Both the position numbers and the translations under genes were made by a program. From contig CAILUD010000232.1 in the NCBI GenBank assembly GCA_903837285.1, positions 1-36,517 on the forward strand: 36,517 bases of DNA. Reading direction: 5' to 3'. A model generated the notes under the pieces. The model was not told the DNA's origin. It saw only the letters and a list, made by a program, of their open reading frames with translations, and did not search any database. The number at the start of each line of letters is the position of its first letter. Position 1 is the stretch's first letter. The DNA comes from an uncultured Bacteroidota bacterium (lineage in GTDB: Bacteria > Bacteroidota > Bacteroidia > Bacteroidales > GWA2-32-17). Of the stretch, positions 30,459 to 36,517 are shown in pieces.

Positions 30459-32007
30459 TTTTGTAAAAAATGCATTGGGACGATTAGTTCCAACCGAAGT
30501 AAACGGAGTACCACAAGTTCCATATATGGGCGTGGGCAAACATAAGCCAACAGGAAGAAAATATGCACCTCAGATAGTTTCTTGTTCTGATTTTCCTGAT
30601 GATGGTAATAAGACTGTTGCAACTTTAAAAGATGCTTTAATCAAATCTGGTTTGCGTGATGGTAATGTAATTTCTACTCATCATCATTTTCGTAATGGAG
30701 ACTTAGTTGCAATTCAGATTTTTGATATTGCAAAAGAACTTGGAATTAAAGATTTGGTGTGGGTGCCATCAGCTTCATTTGAATGTCAGGCTGTGTTAAC
30801 AAAATACCTTGAAGATGGTACAATTCATCATATCGAGGGAAGTATGAATGGCTCTTTAGGTCGTTTTACTTCACAGGGGAAAATGAAAGGTACTGGAATT
30901 TTGCGTTCTCATGGTGGCCGTTATCAGGCTATACAAGATGGCGAAGTTGTTATTGATATTGCTGTGATTGCTGCTCCAACTGCTGATGCTTTTGGTAATG
31001 CAACTGGTGATCGTGGTCCTGCCGCTTGTGGTTTGTTAGGATTTGCACTTGCCGATTCACAATATGCAAATAAAGTAATTGTTGTTACTGATAATATTGT
31101 CCCTTTTCCTTGTTACCCATGGCAAATTCAGGGAAATTATGTCGATCATGTTGTAGTTGTTGATAAAGTTGGGATACCAGAAAAAATTGTTTCAGGTACA
31201 ACAGAGGTTACAAAAAGCCCTGATCGTTTATTGTTAGCAGAATGGACTGCGCAATTTTGTGATGAAGCAGGAATCATCAAAGATGGTTTTTCATTTCAGG
31301 CTGGAGCAGGTGGTACCGCACTTTCTATAGGTATTTATTTTGCAGAAATTCTTCGTGAGCGTGGAATGAAATCGAGATGGGCGAGGGGTGGAAGCAATAA
31401 ATATTTGGTTAAAATGTTGGAAGAAGGTTTGCTTGATTATATTCTCGACGGACAAACTTTCGATTTGGATGGTGTTCGCTCTATGCGTGAAAATGAAGGA
31501 CATGTAAATACCAGTCCGTTTACAAGCTATAATTATCATGGCAAAGGAAATTTTGCTTCTATGGTAGACGTTGTTATACTTGGTGCAACAGAGGTTGATG
31601 TAAACTTTAATGCAAACGTTGTTACACATTCAGATGGTGTGTTGTTGCATGGTATTGGCGGATGGCAAAATTGTATTGCTTCAAAATGTACAATACTTCC
31701 AATTCCACTTTTCCGCGACAGAATGCCTGTTGTACGTGATGAGGTTACAACAATTTGTGGTCCTGGTGAATTAATAGATGTAATTGTAACCGAACGTGGC
31801 ATAGCAATTAACCCTTTGCGAAAAGATTTAATCGAGAAAATGAAAAATTCCAAATTGCCAATTAAAACAATTGAACAGTTAAAGCAAGAAGCTGAGGCTA
31901 TTTGCGGTATTCCCGATAAGCCAAAGTTTACAAATAAACCTGTTGCAGTTGTTAAATGGGTTGATGGGACTATCATTGATACTGTTTGGGAAATTGATAA
32001 TACATAA
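30448..32007 (+). CDS. citF: Citrate lyase alpha subunit
   Basis: CitF transfers the acyl carrier from acetyl to citryl form (citrate:acetyl-ACP transferase). The 519-residue length and sequence fit the family: NALGRLVPTEVNGVPQVPYM, STHHHFRNGDLVAIQIFDIA, IEGSMNGSLGRFTSQGKM, LRSHGGRYQAIQDGEVVIDI, AAPTADAFGNATGDRGPAACG, FQAGAGGTALSIGIYFAEIL, WARGGSNKYLVKMLEEGLLDY, GWQNCIASKCTILPIPLFRDR. The start ATG at 30448 lies inside the end of the CitDE gene (11-base overlap), so translation is probably coupled and subunits made in equal amounts. Used for anaerobic citrate use or citrate cleavage in reductive carbon routes. A palindromic element begins 8 bases after the stop. Confidence 0.96.
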   Translation: MSANFVKNALGRLVPTEVNGVPQVPYMGVGKHKPTGRKYAPQIVSCSDFPDDGNKTVATLKDALIKSGLRDGNVISTHHHFRNGDLVAIQIFDIAKELGIKDLVWVPSASFECQAVLTKYLEDGTIHHIEGSMNGSLGRFTSQGKMKGTGILRSHGGRYQAIQDGEVVIDIAVIAAPTADAFGNATGDRGPAACGLLGFALADSQYANKVIVVTDNIVPFPCYPWQIQGNYVDHVVVVDKVGIPEKIVSGTTEVTKSPDRLLLAEWTAQFCDEAGIIKDGFSFQAGAGGTALSIGIYFAEILRERGMKSRWARGGSNKYLVKMLEEGLLDYILDGQTFDLDGVRSMRENEGHVNTSPFTSYNYHGKGNFASMVDVVILGATEVDVNFNANVVTHSDGVLLHGIGGWQNCIASKCTILPIPLFRDRMPVVRDEVTTICGPGELIDVIVTERGIAINPLRKDLIEKMKNSKLPIKTIEQLKQEAEAICGIPDKPKFTNKPVAVVKWVDGTIIDTVWEIDNT

Positions 32008-32015
32008 TACTATTT

Positions 32016-32098
32016 TGTCATTCTGAATGGAACGAAGTGAAATGAAGAATCTAGTTTAGGTTATCTTCACTAGATCCTTCGCTTTGCTCTGGATGACA
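32016..32098. repeat. GTCATTCTGA...GGATGACA inverted-repeat element after citF
   Basis: An 83-bp element. Left TGTCATTCTGAATGGAACGA... to AGAATCTAG; right CTAGATCCTTCGCTTTGCTC to GGATGACA. The arms pair imperfectly around TTTAGGTTATCTTCA. If transcribed from citF it would form a long 3' hairpin. Confidence 0.85.
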
Positions 32099-32123
32099 TT
32101 TGATGAATTAATAACAAATCACC

Positions 32124-32774
32124 ATGAAACTTAAAAAACTTTTTATAATTGTAACTTTTGTTTTGTTCTCAACAAATCTTATTTCCCAGGAAATTTCCGG
32201 ACATTTTTCTTTTAATGTTGGATCTAATTATCAATTTAACGGAGCCAAGGGATTTGGTGGCGACTATGTACATAAAATTGGTAAAACACGATTAGGCTTA
32301 ACCTATGATTATTCAAATATTTATAAGACTGTAATAACAAATTATAATGAAGAAATTACTGGAACTTTTATATATGATAATCAGTATTCAAATATGATTT
32401 GCAATGAATTTGCAATTTTTGTTTTAAGAAATTTAAAAGAAACTGATAATTCAAGAATAGCTATAGGTCCAATAATCGGAATTAATTATTTAAGAAGATT
32501 AGGTAGTATTCAAAGATTTTATAAGCCTGACGATTTTAGATTTTATAATTTTTTCAGATATGATGATAAGAATAAACAATCAGAATTTGGTCTCGTGTGT
32601 GAAGCTGAAATTAAAGAAATTATTTGTAAAAATCTTTCTTTTCTAACAAAAATTAAAGGTGTTGTTTCGGGTATAGAATATAATGATTTCTCCGATTCGC
32701 GTAATCCAAATTCATTTTTTAATATGAAAGTGGAAATGGGTTTTAGGTATAGTTTTAAATGTAAAAAGAATTAA
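32124..32774 (+). CDS. Secreted protein, probable outer-membrane beta-barrel
   Basis: A 216-residue exported protein. Signal peptide at about residues 1-22 (FIIVTFVLFSTNLISQ). The mature part is made of amphipathic strand-like segments: GHFSFNVGSNYQFNGAKGFG, DYVHKIGKTRLGLTYDYSNI, MICNEFAIFVLRNL, RIAIGPIIGINYLRRLG, FGLVCEAEIKEIICKNLSFL, and MKVEMGFRYSF near the end. This fits an outer-membrane barrel of 8-10 strands, but no family is recognised. No T9SS tail. It converges with rsmE, 10 bases apart. Confidence 0.65.
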   Translation: MKLKKLFIIVTFVLFSTNLISQEISGHFSFNVGSNYQFNGAKGFGGDYVHKIGKTRLGLTYDYSNIYKTVITNYNEEITGTFIYDNQYSNMICNEFAIFVLRNLKETDNSRIAIGPIIGINYLRRLGSIQRFYKPDDFRFYNFFRYDDKNKQSEFGLVCEAEIKEIICKNLSFLTKIKGVVSGIEYNDFSDSRNPNSFFNMKVEMGFRYSFKCKKN

Positions 32775-32784
32775 GTTTTTCTTT

Positions 32785-33486
32785 TTAAGTTCTATTTATC
32801 ATGTTTATTGCGAAACAAGCTGAAGTTGCAGCTGTTTCTGTTCTTAGTCTACTATTACCAAGACTAATTCCTGTATAATTGTTTTGTATAGCAAGTTCAA
32901 TTTCTTTAGGAGAAAAATCACCTTCTGGTCCAATTAAAATTAAGCAATCAGATCCTTTGTTATACCAGTCTGCAATATGTTTGCGTTCGTCAATACAATA
33001 TGCTATCCCTTTTTGTGAATTGAATTCTTTTTTTATAAAATCAGTATACTTTGTTAGCGGATTTAATATCGGTAAACTTGCTTTAATGCTTTGTTTCATT
33101 GCCGAAATCATTACTTTCTGAAGTCTTTCAATATTTACATTTCTTCTTTCGCTACGCTCGCATAATATAGGCGTAATCTCATCTATGCCTGCTTCTGTAG
33201 CTTTTTCAAGAAACCATTCTAATCTGTCGGCATGTTGAAGTGGTGAAATAGCAATGTGCAATTTAAATGGTCTGGAACCATAATTTTCAAATTTCTCGTT
33301 TATTGTTAAAACGCAAGCCTTTTGATGATCGTCAATTATTGAAGTTTTATACAGAGTTCCTTTACCATTTGTAATCCAAACAATGTCATCTATTTTTAAA
33401 CGAAGTACTCTTGTGCAATGCTTAGATTCTTCTTCGCTTAGCTCAATTGTATTGCCCGAAATTTCTGGATTATAAAACAGTTGCAT
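32785..33486 (-). CDS. rsmE: 16S rRNA m3U1498 methyltransferase
   Basis: Methylates N3 of U1498 in helix 44 of 16S rRNA with SAM. A SPOUT-fold enzyme of 233 residues, the usual length. Motifs: N-terminal PUA-like part with SKHCTRVLRLKIDDIVWITNG, then HIAISPLQHADRLEWFLEKATEAGIDEITPI, CERSERRNVNIERLQKVMIS, and the SAM-binding knot LILIGPEGDFSPKEIELA and SLGNSRLRTETAATSACFAI. It is a single gene with the phosphodiesterase divergent and 76 bases away. Confidence 0.95.
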   Translation of the reverse strand: MQLFYNPEISGNTIELSEEESKHCTRVLRLKIDDIVWITNGKGTLYKTSIIDDHQKACVLTINEKFENYGSRPFKLHIAISPLQHADRLEWFLEKATEAGIDEITPILCERSERRNVNIERLQKVMISAMKQSIKASLPILNPLTKYTDFIKKEFNSQKGIAYCIDERKHIADWYNKGSDCLILIGPEGDFSPKEIELAIQNNYTGISLGNSRLRTETAATSACFAINMINRT

Positions 33487-33562
33487 AAAATTTAATCTTA
33501 ATGCGAAAATATTAAAAAAACGTATTACATTTATATGTTTAGTAAAAAAGTTAATAACTGCC

Positions 33563-34057
33563 TTGAAAACAATAGGTTTAATATCTGATACTCATAGCTC
33601 AGTTGATGAAGCTGTATATACTTTTTTCTCGAATTGCGATGAAATTTGGCATGCTGGTGATTTTGGAAACCTTCCGACCGCTGATAAATTAGCTGAATTT
33701 AAGCCATTGCGTGGCGTGTATGGCAATATTGATGATCATAAAGTTAGAATTGTTTATCCCGAAACTATTAGATTTGAATGTGAGGGTGTTGATACACTAA
33801 TAACACATGCAGGTGGTTATCCTGCACATTATGATAAAAACCTATTGCCAGTTTTAAAAACAAATCCACCTAAATTATTAATTACCGGCCATTCTCATAT
33901 TCTGAGAATAATGTTTGATAAGCAATACAGTTTTCTTTTTATGAATCCTGGCGCAGCCGGGAATTATGGATTTCACAAACAAATTACACTGATAAGATTT
34001 GTAATTGATAAAGGTGAAATTAAAGATGTTGATGTTTATGATAGACCAAGGGGGTAG
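33563..34057 (+). CDS. Metallophosphoesterase (YfcE/MJ0936-like phosphodiesterase)
   Basis: A 164-residue calcineurin-like phosphodiesterase acting in the cytoplasm. All metal ligands are visible: LISDTHSS (Asp9, His11), WHAGDFG (Asp33), GVYGNIDDH (Asn55), LITHAGG (His82) and ITGHSHI (His110, His112), near the typical size for YfcE-like enzymes. The start codon is TTG (33563-33565): no in-frame ATG lies between it and the upstream stop, and the first strand (KTIGLISDTH) requires this start. Substrate unknown; the family acts on small phosphodiesters or cyclic nucleotides. Confidence 0.9.
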   Translation: MKTIGLISDTHSSVDEAVYTFFSNCDEIWHAGDFGNLPTADKLAEFKPLRGVYGNIDDHKVRIVYPETIRFECEGVDTLITHAGGYPAHYDKNLLPVLKTNPPKLLITGHSHILRIMFDKQYSFLFMNPGAAGNYGFHKQITLIRFVIDKGEIKDVDVYDRPRG

Positions 34058-34071
34058 AAATATTTTTTATC

Positions 34072-34098
34072 GTCATCCTGAGGCACTCGAAGGATGAC
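34072..34098. terminator. GTCATCCT...AGGATGAC hairpin between convergent genes
   Basis: GTCATCCT (34072-34079) and AGGATGAC (34091-34098) form an 8-bp stem, with the loop starting GAGG and ending CTCGA. It resembles a shrunken GTCATTCTGA element. It lies 14 bases after the phosphoesterase stop and may act as a bidirectional terminator; a T-rich run lies on its left side only (read on the minus strand this is an A-rich run), so this is uncertain. Confidence 0.5.
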
Positions 34099-34120
34099 TT
34101 GAATTATATTGTTATCAGTT

Positions 34121-34576
34121 TCAAAAAAAAGGAAAAAATCTTCCAGTTTTTTTAATGTAATTATCGTAATCTTTATATTGATTTCTAAGTAGTGTTTCTT
34201 CGTACTTTGATTTAAAGTAAAAAAGAATATATAAAGCAACACCAATAGAGATATTCCAAATACTTTCATTAAATATACCGAAAAATATCGAGAAAATAAT
34301 TATGCCGGTGTAAATAGGGTGACGAATATATTTGTATAAACCAGCCTGAATTAATGTGCCCGATTCTATTGGAGTAGGGAATGGAGTTAAGTTTTTATTT
34401 AATTGTAAAAATGCAAAAAGCATAATTATTAATCCTATTATTGATAAAGAAAGGTTAGCAATTCTTAAAATATAATTAAGGTGAAATTCTATTGGGTTTA
34501 TAGGAATAAAGTAGATTAATAAAAGAATAGCCTGAATTCCTACAAATATTAAATCTTTTTTTGCAATTTGTTTCAT
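34121..34576 (-). CDS. Isoprenylcysteine carboxyl methyltransferase-like membrane protein
   Basis: A 151-residue membrane protein with four predicted helices: IQAILLLIYFIPI, LSLSIIGLIIMLFAFLQL, GIIIFSIFFGIF and WNISIGVALYILFYF. The ICMT/PEMT-like signature is at the C terminus: KYIRHPIYTG, then SKYEETLLRNQYKDYDNYIKKTGRFFPFF (EExLxxxFGxxYxxYxxxxxRFxP pattern). Members are SAM-dependent membrane methyltransferases with diverse lipid or thiol substrates; isoprenylated proteins are not expected in bacteria, so the substrate is unknown. It is 4 bases after the DUF218 gene, same operon. Confidence 0.88.
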   Translation of the reverse strand: MKQIAKKDLIFVGIQAILLLIYFIPINPIEFHLNYILRIANLSLSIIGLIIMLFAFLQLNKNLTPFPTPIESGTLIQAGLYKYIRHPIYTGIIIFSIFFGIFNESIWNISIGVALYILFYFKSKYEETLLRNQYKDYDNYIKKTGRFFPFF

Positions 34577-34580
34577 GTTG

Positions 34581-35261
34581 TTATTTAAAGAATTTATAAT
34601 CTATTTTTTCACCCCGCGTTCCTTTCCTTCTTTCCCAATAAGTTTCACGATTAGGTAATGCTTTAAAGTTTTTAACAAATGCTTTTTTGAAATCTATAAC
34701 CGGATCAAACATTATAGGTTTTAAAGTATTTAAACTATCATAAACAATAGGAATAATATTTATTTCTGAATTTAGTTTTTCATCAATAAATTTTTTTAAT
34801 GCCTTAGTCTGATAAGGATCAGAAGCAAGAGCAACGCTTGTGAAATTCAGTTTTTTTGCCTTATAATACGAGTAGAAAATATTTTCTGTACTATGTTCTG
34901 CTTTTGTTTCAACTAAAATATGTTCTTTTGGTATTCCAATTGCTTCGGCATACATAGCCATAATTTCTGCTTCAATGTATGGTGAATATACTGCCGAGCC
35001 AGAATACATTATGTTTTTTGCAATACCTTTATCATACAAATATTTCGACCAGTAAACTCTTGATTTCATTATTAAACTCCATTTTTCACCGTTAAATGGG
35101 ACTCCGGGTACAACAATTATGTCATACTGTTTATTGTATGATTTATTTAATAGTTCATTACATTTTGCAGGACTATAAATGCACGAATTAAAAGTAAGTA
35201 AAATAAATAATGTGAATGAAAATATTATGACAGTTGTTATATTTGATTTGTAACAAATCAT
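34581..35261 (-). CDS. DUF218 (YdcF/SanA-like) exported protein
   Basis: About 226 residues from the ATG at 35261. A TTG at 35270 would add three residues and overlap the upstream stop, but the ATG is more natural. The N terminus is a signal anchor (ITTVIIFSFTLFILLTFNSC), which may be a lipobox ending in Cys. The DUF218 domain follows: YDIIVVPGVPFNGEKWSLIM, RVYWSKYLYDKGIAKNIMYS, EAEIMAMYAEAIGIPKEHIL, ETKAEHSTENIFYSYYKAKK, LNFTSVALASDPYQTKALKK. SanA/YdcF proteins are linked to envelope barrier function. The gene starts five bases after the peptidase M28 stop codon (35267), and the methyltransferase-like gene follows. Confidence 0.88.
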   Translation of the reverse strand: MICYKSNITTVIIFSFTLFILLTFNSCIYSPAKCNELLNKSYNKQYDIIVVPGVPFNGEKWSLIMKSRVYWSKYLYDKGIAKNIMYSGSAVYSPYIEAEIMAMYAEAIGIPKEHILVETKAEHSTENIFYSYYKAKKLNFTSVALASDPYQTKALKKFIDEKLNSEINIIPIVYDSLNTLKPIMFDPVIDFKKAFVKNFKALPNRETYWERRKGTRGEKIDYKFFK

Positions 35262-35266
35262 TCTAT

Positions 35267-36490
35267 TCAATAACTTTTAACAAAATCAATCATAAGATTA
35301 GTAATTGCTTCGTATTTAGCAAGACTACAATTTTCGGGTGTGTCATCTGGATTATGATATGGTCCCGTTTTTCCTTGAGCATAAATAAAAAAACATTTAA
35401 TCTTGTTATGATAAAAAGGAGCATGGTCACTATTGTCGGAAGCACCTCTTGTTTTAATAACCGGTAAATAATTTTTCTCTTTGTTTATTTTATTTAATTT
35501 TTCAAATTCATCTTTAAAAACTGACCCGTTAACTACAGTAATTCCATCTTCTCCACTACCAACTAAATCAAGATTTAAAAGAAATTTTATTGTGTTAAGT
35601 TTAATTGTTGAATTAGAAACAAAATATTGTGAACCCACCAAGCCAATTTCTTCTCCTGTGAAAAATAAGAATGCCATTGTATAACGTGGTTTTTCTTTTG
35701 AAAATGTTTTACATAAATCAAGTAACATAGTTACTCCGCTGGCATTATCATTTGCACCGGGATAAAAAACACTCCCAAATTCACCTAAATGATCATAATG
35801 TGCAGAAAATGCAATAACAGAATCACTTATTCCGGGAATTACAGCAATCACATTTCTTGTTTTATATTTTGCAATGTAGTTTGATTTAAAACTAAGTTCA
35901 ATCTCTTTTGCATTTTCAGGAAAACTATTACATGTTATTTCCATTTGCACCCAGCTTCTGGGCTCACTGTCTTCAACCTGCACAGTGTTTTTTGCAACTA
36001 AAGTTATTATTCCTTTAGCATTATTTGGGTTTTTATGACGAATCTTGTTGATAATATCTTTTACTGATTTGTCATTTGTTAAACTAGTATCAATAACTAA
36101 AAAACTTTCAGTTAATTTTTTATTGTTAAGTTCTTCAATGTTTTGTTTGTTTAATCTATATAATGAATATTTGCCTGAGCTACTAAATGAGCCAGGATAT
36201 ATAATATAATCAGTTCCGCATTTTAAAACACTAGAGTCAATTTTTAATACTCCTAAATCGCTTATAGTACAAACAGGCATTGCGAAATTTTGAAAATATG
36301 AACTTCCTGCTTTTTTTGCTTTAAATTTTTTAAGCTCTGAAGCAATATATTTAGAAGCTTTTATGTCTCCGTTATTAGTATATCCTCTTCCGCTAAAATC
36401 TTTAGAACATAATGTAGCTAGAACCTGTTTTGCATACTGTAAATCCTGACCAAATATGTTTGAAGAAATTATACTAAAGCAAAATCTCAA
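35267..36490 (-). CDS. M28-family zinc aminopeptidase, exported (5' end uncertain)
   Basis: An exported di-zinc peptidase that would release N-terminal residues from peptides. The metal-binding residues of family M28 are visible: FSAHYDHLGEF (His231, Asp233), GANDNASGVTMLLDL (Asp248), FTGEEIGLVGSQYF (catalytic Glu280, ligand Glu281), LNLDLVG (Asp308) and SDHAPFY (His356), numbered from a TTG at 36490. Residues ~85-215 form an inserted PA-like region. The 5' end is unusual: residues 4-14 (CFSIISSNIFGQ) look like the end of a signal peptide, but no ATG lies upstream before a stop at 36503-36505, and the last ~30 bases of the window are more GC-rich. The true start may be missing through a sequence or assembly error at the edge. 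It leads the DUF218 and methyltransferase-like operon. Confidence 0.85.
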   Translation of the reverse strand: MRFCFSIISSNIFGQDLQYAKQVLATLCSKDFSGRGYTNNGDIKASKYIASELKKFKAKKAGSSYFQNFAMPVCTISDLGVLKIDSSVLKCGTDYIIYPGSFSSSGKYSLYRLNKQNIEELNNKKLTESFLVIDTSLTNDKSVKDIINKIRHKNPNNAKGIITLVAKNTVQVEDSEPRSWVQMEITCNSFPENAKEIELSFKSNYIAKYKTRNVIAVIPGISDSVIAFSAHYDHLGEFGSVFYPGANDNASGVTMLLDLCKTFSKEKPRYTMAFLFFTGEEIGLVGSQYFVSNSTIKLNTIKFLLNLDLVGSGEDGITVVNGSVFKDEFEKLNKINKEKNYLPVIKTRGASDNSDHAPFYHNKIKCFFIYAQGKTGPYHNPDDTPENCSLAKYEAITNLMIDFVKSY

Positions 36491-36517
36491 TTTCGGCTTC
36501 GACTATTCACGCGCTCC

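Noticed and set aside
31536..31976. A 146-codon open frame on the minus strand
   Set aside because: It is antisense to the well-supported citF gene and shows only shadow composition.

Overview
The window is strongly AT-rich and comes from an anaerobic member of the Bacteroidota, probably a Bacteroidales-like lineage. Four things suggest this. Several secreted proteins end in type IX secretion (T9SS) C-terminal sorting domains. The one promoter I can place well has the Bacteroidota form (TTG, about 20 bases, TAnnTTTG-like). Shine-Dalgarno sequences are not evident. The gene content (tungstopterin aldehyde:ferredoxin oxidoreductase, citrate lyase with a CitD-CitE fusion, DUF2339/DUF3999, GYF_2, secreted beta-barrels) fits that group. 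No tRNA, rRNA, CRISPR, intact IS or prophage was seen, so this looks like ordinary chromosome rich in small palindromic intergenic repeats.

Layout, left to right. 1-443: 5' end of uvrB, cut by the window edge. 555-3846: a T9SS cargo with three internal repeats, an XRE-type regulator, and a divergent TolB/CsgG-like envelope protein. 3872-3968: a 22-bp tandem repeat. 4024-10163: a small secreted protein and a giant alpha-2-macroglobulin with an intact CIEQ thioester motif. 10299-12714: a small lipoprotein, an FKBP lipoprotein overlapping a DHH phosphoesterase (NrnA-like), and divergent ndk. 12852-15542: a methionine operon (homoserine dehydrogenase and a PLP transsulfuration enzyme) behind a promoter, a SAM-I riboswitch and an intrinsic terminator. 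15774-18398: a flavin reductase-like protein, an M23/LysM endopeptidase, a GYF_2 membrane protein and an unknown cytosolic protein. 18524-20398: aldehyde ferredoxin oxidoreductase. 20650-24386: a secreted protein resembling phage virion proteins followed by two tandemly duplicated T9SS cargo proteins, each with its own hairpin. 24490-28274: the DUF2339/DUF3999 membrane pair. 28275-28692: a repeat graveyard. 28693-32098: DUF302 protein, citDE fusion, citF and a palindromic element. 32124-36490: outer-membrane protein, rsmE, phosphodiesterase, and a peptidase M28, DUF218, isoprenylcysteine methyltransferase-like operon cut near the right edge.

How the genes work together. The clearest regulatory unit is methionine biosynthesis: homoserine production and transsulfuration share one transcript that should end early when S-adenosylmethionine is abundant. 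Citrate lyase (CitD-E fusion plus CitF) and AOR suggest anaerobic carbon and ferredoxin metabolism. Much of the rest serves the envelope (A2M, M23 peptidase, FKBP lipoprotein, T9SS cargo, beta-barrels).

I did not find a clear-cut new defence or mobile system. The most unusual material is intergenic: a 22-bp tandem array with one opposing arm and a stray copy 6.5 kb away, several copies of a GTCATTCTGA...TGACA inverted-repeat element (one carrying two GC-rich 14-bp palindromes), and a gene trio pairing a virion-like secreted protein with duplicated T9SS cargo.
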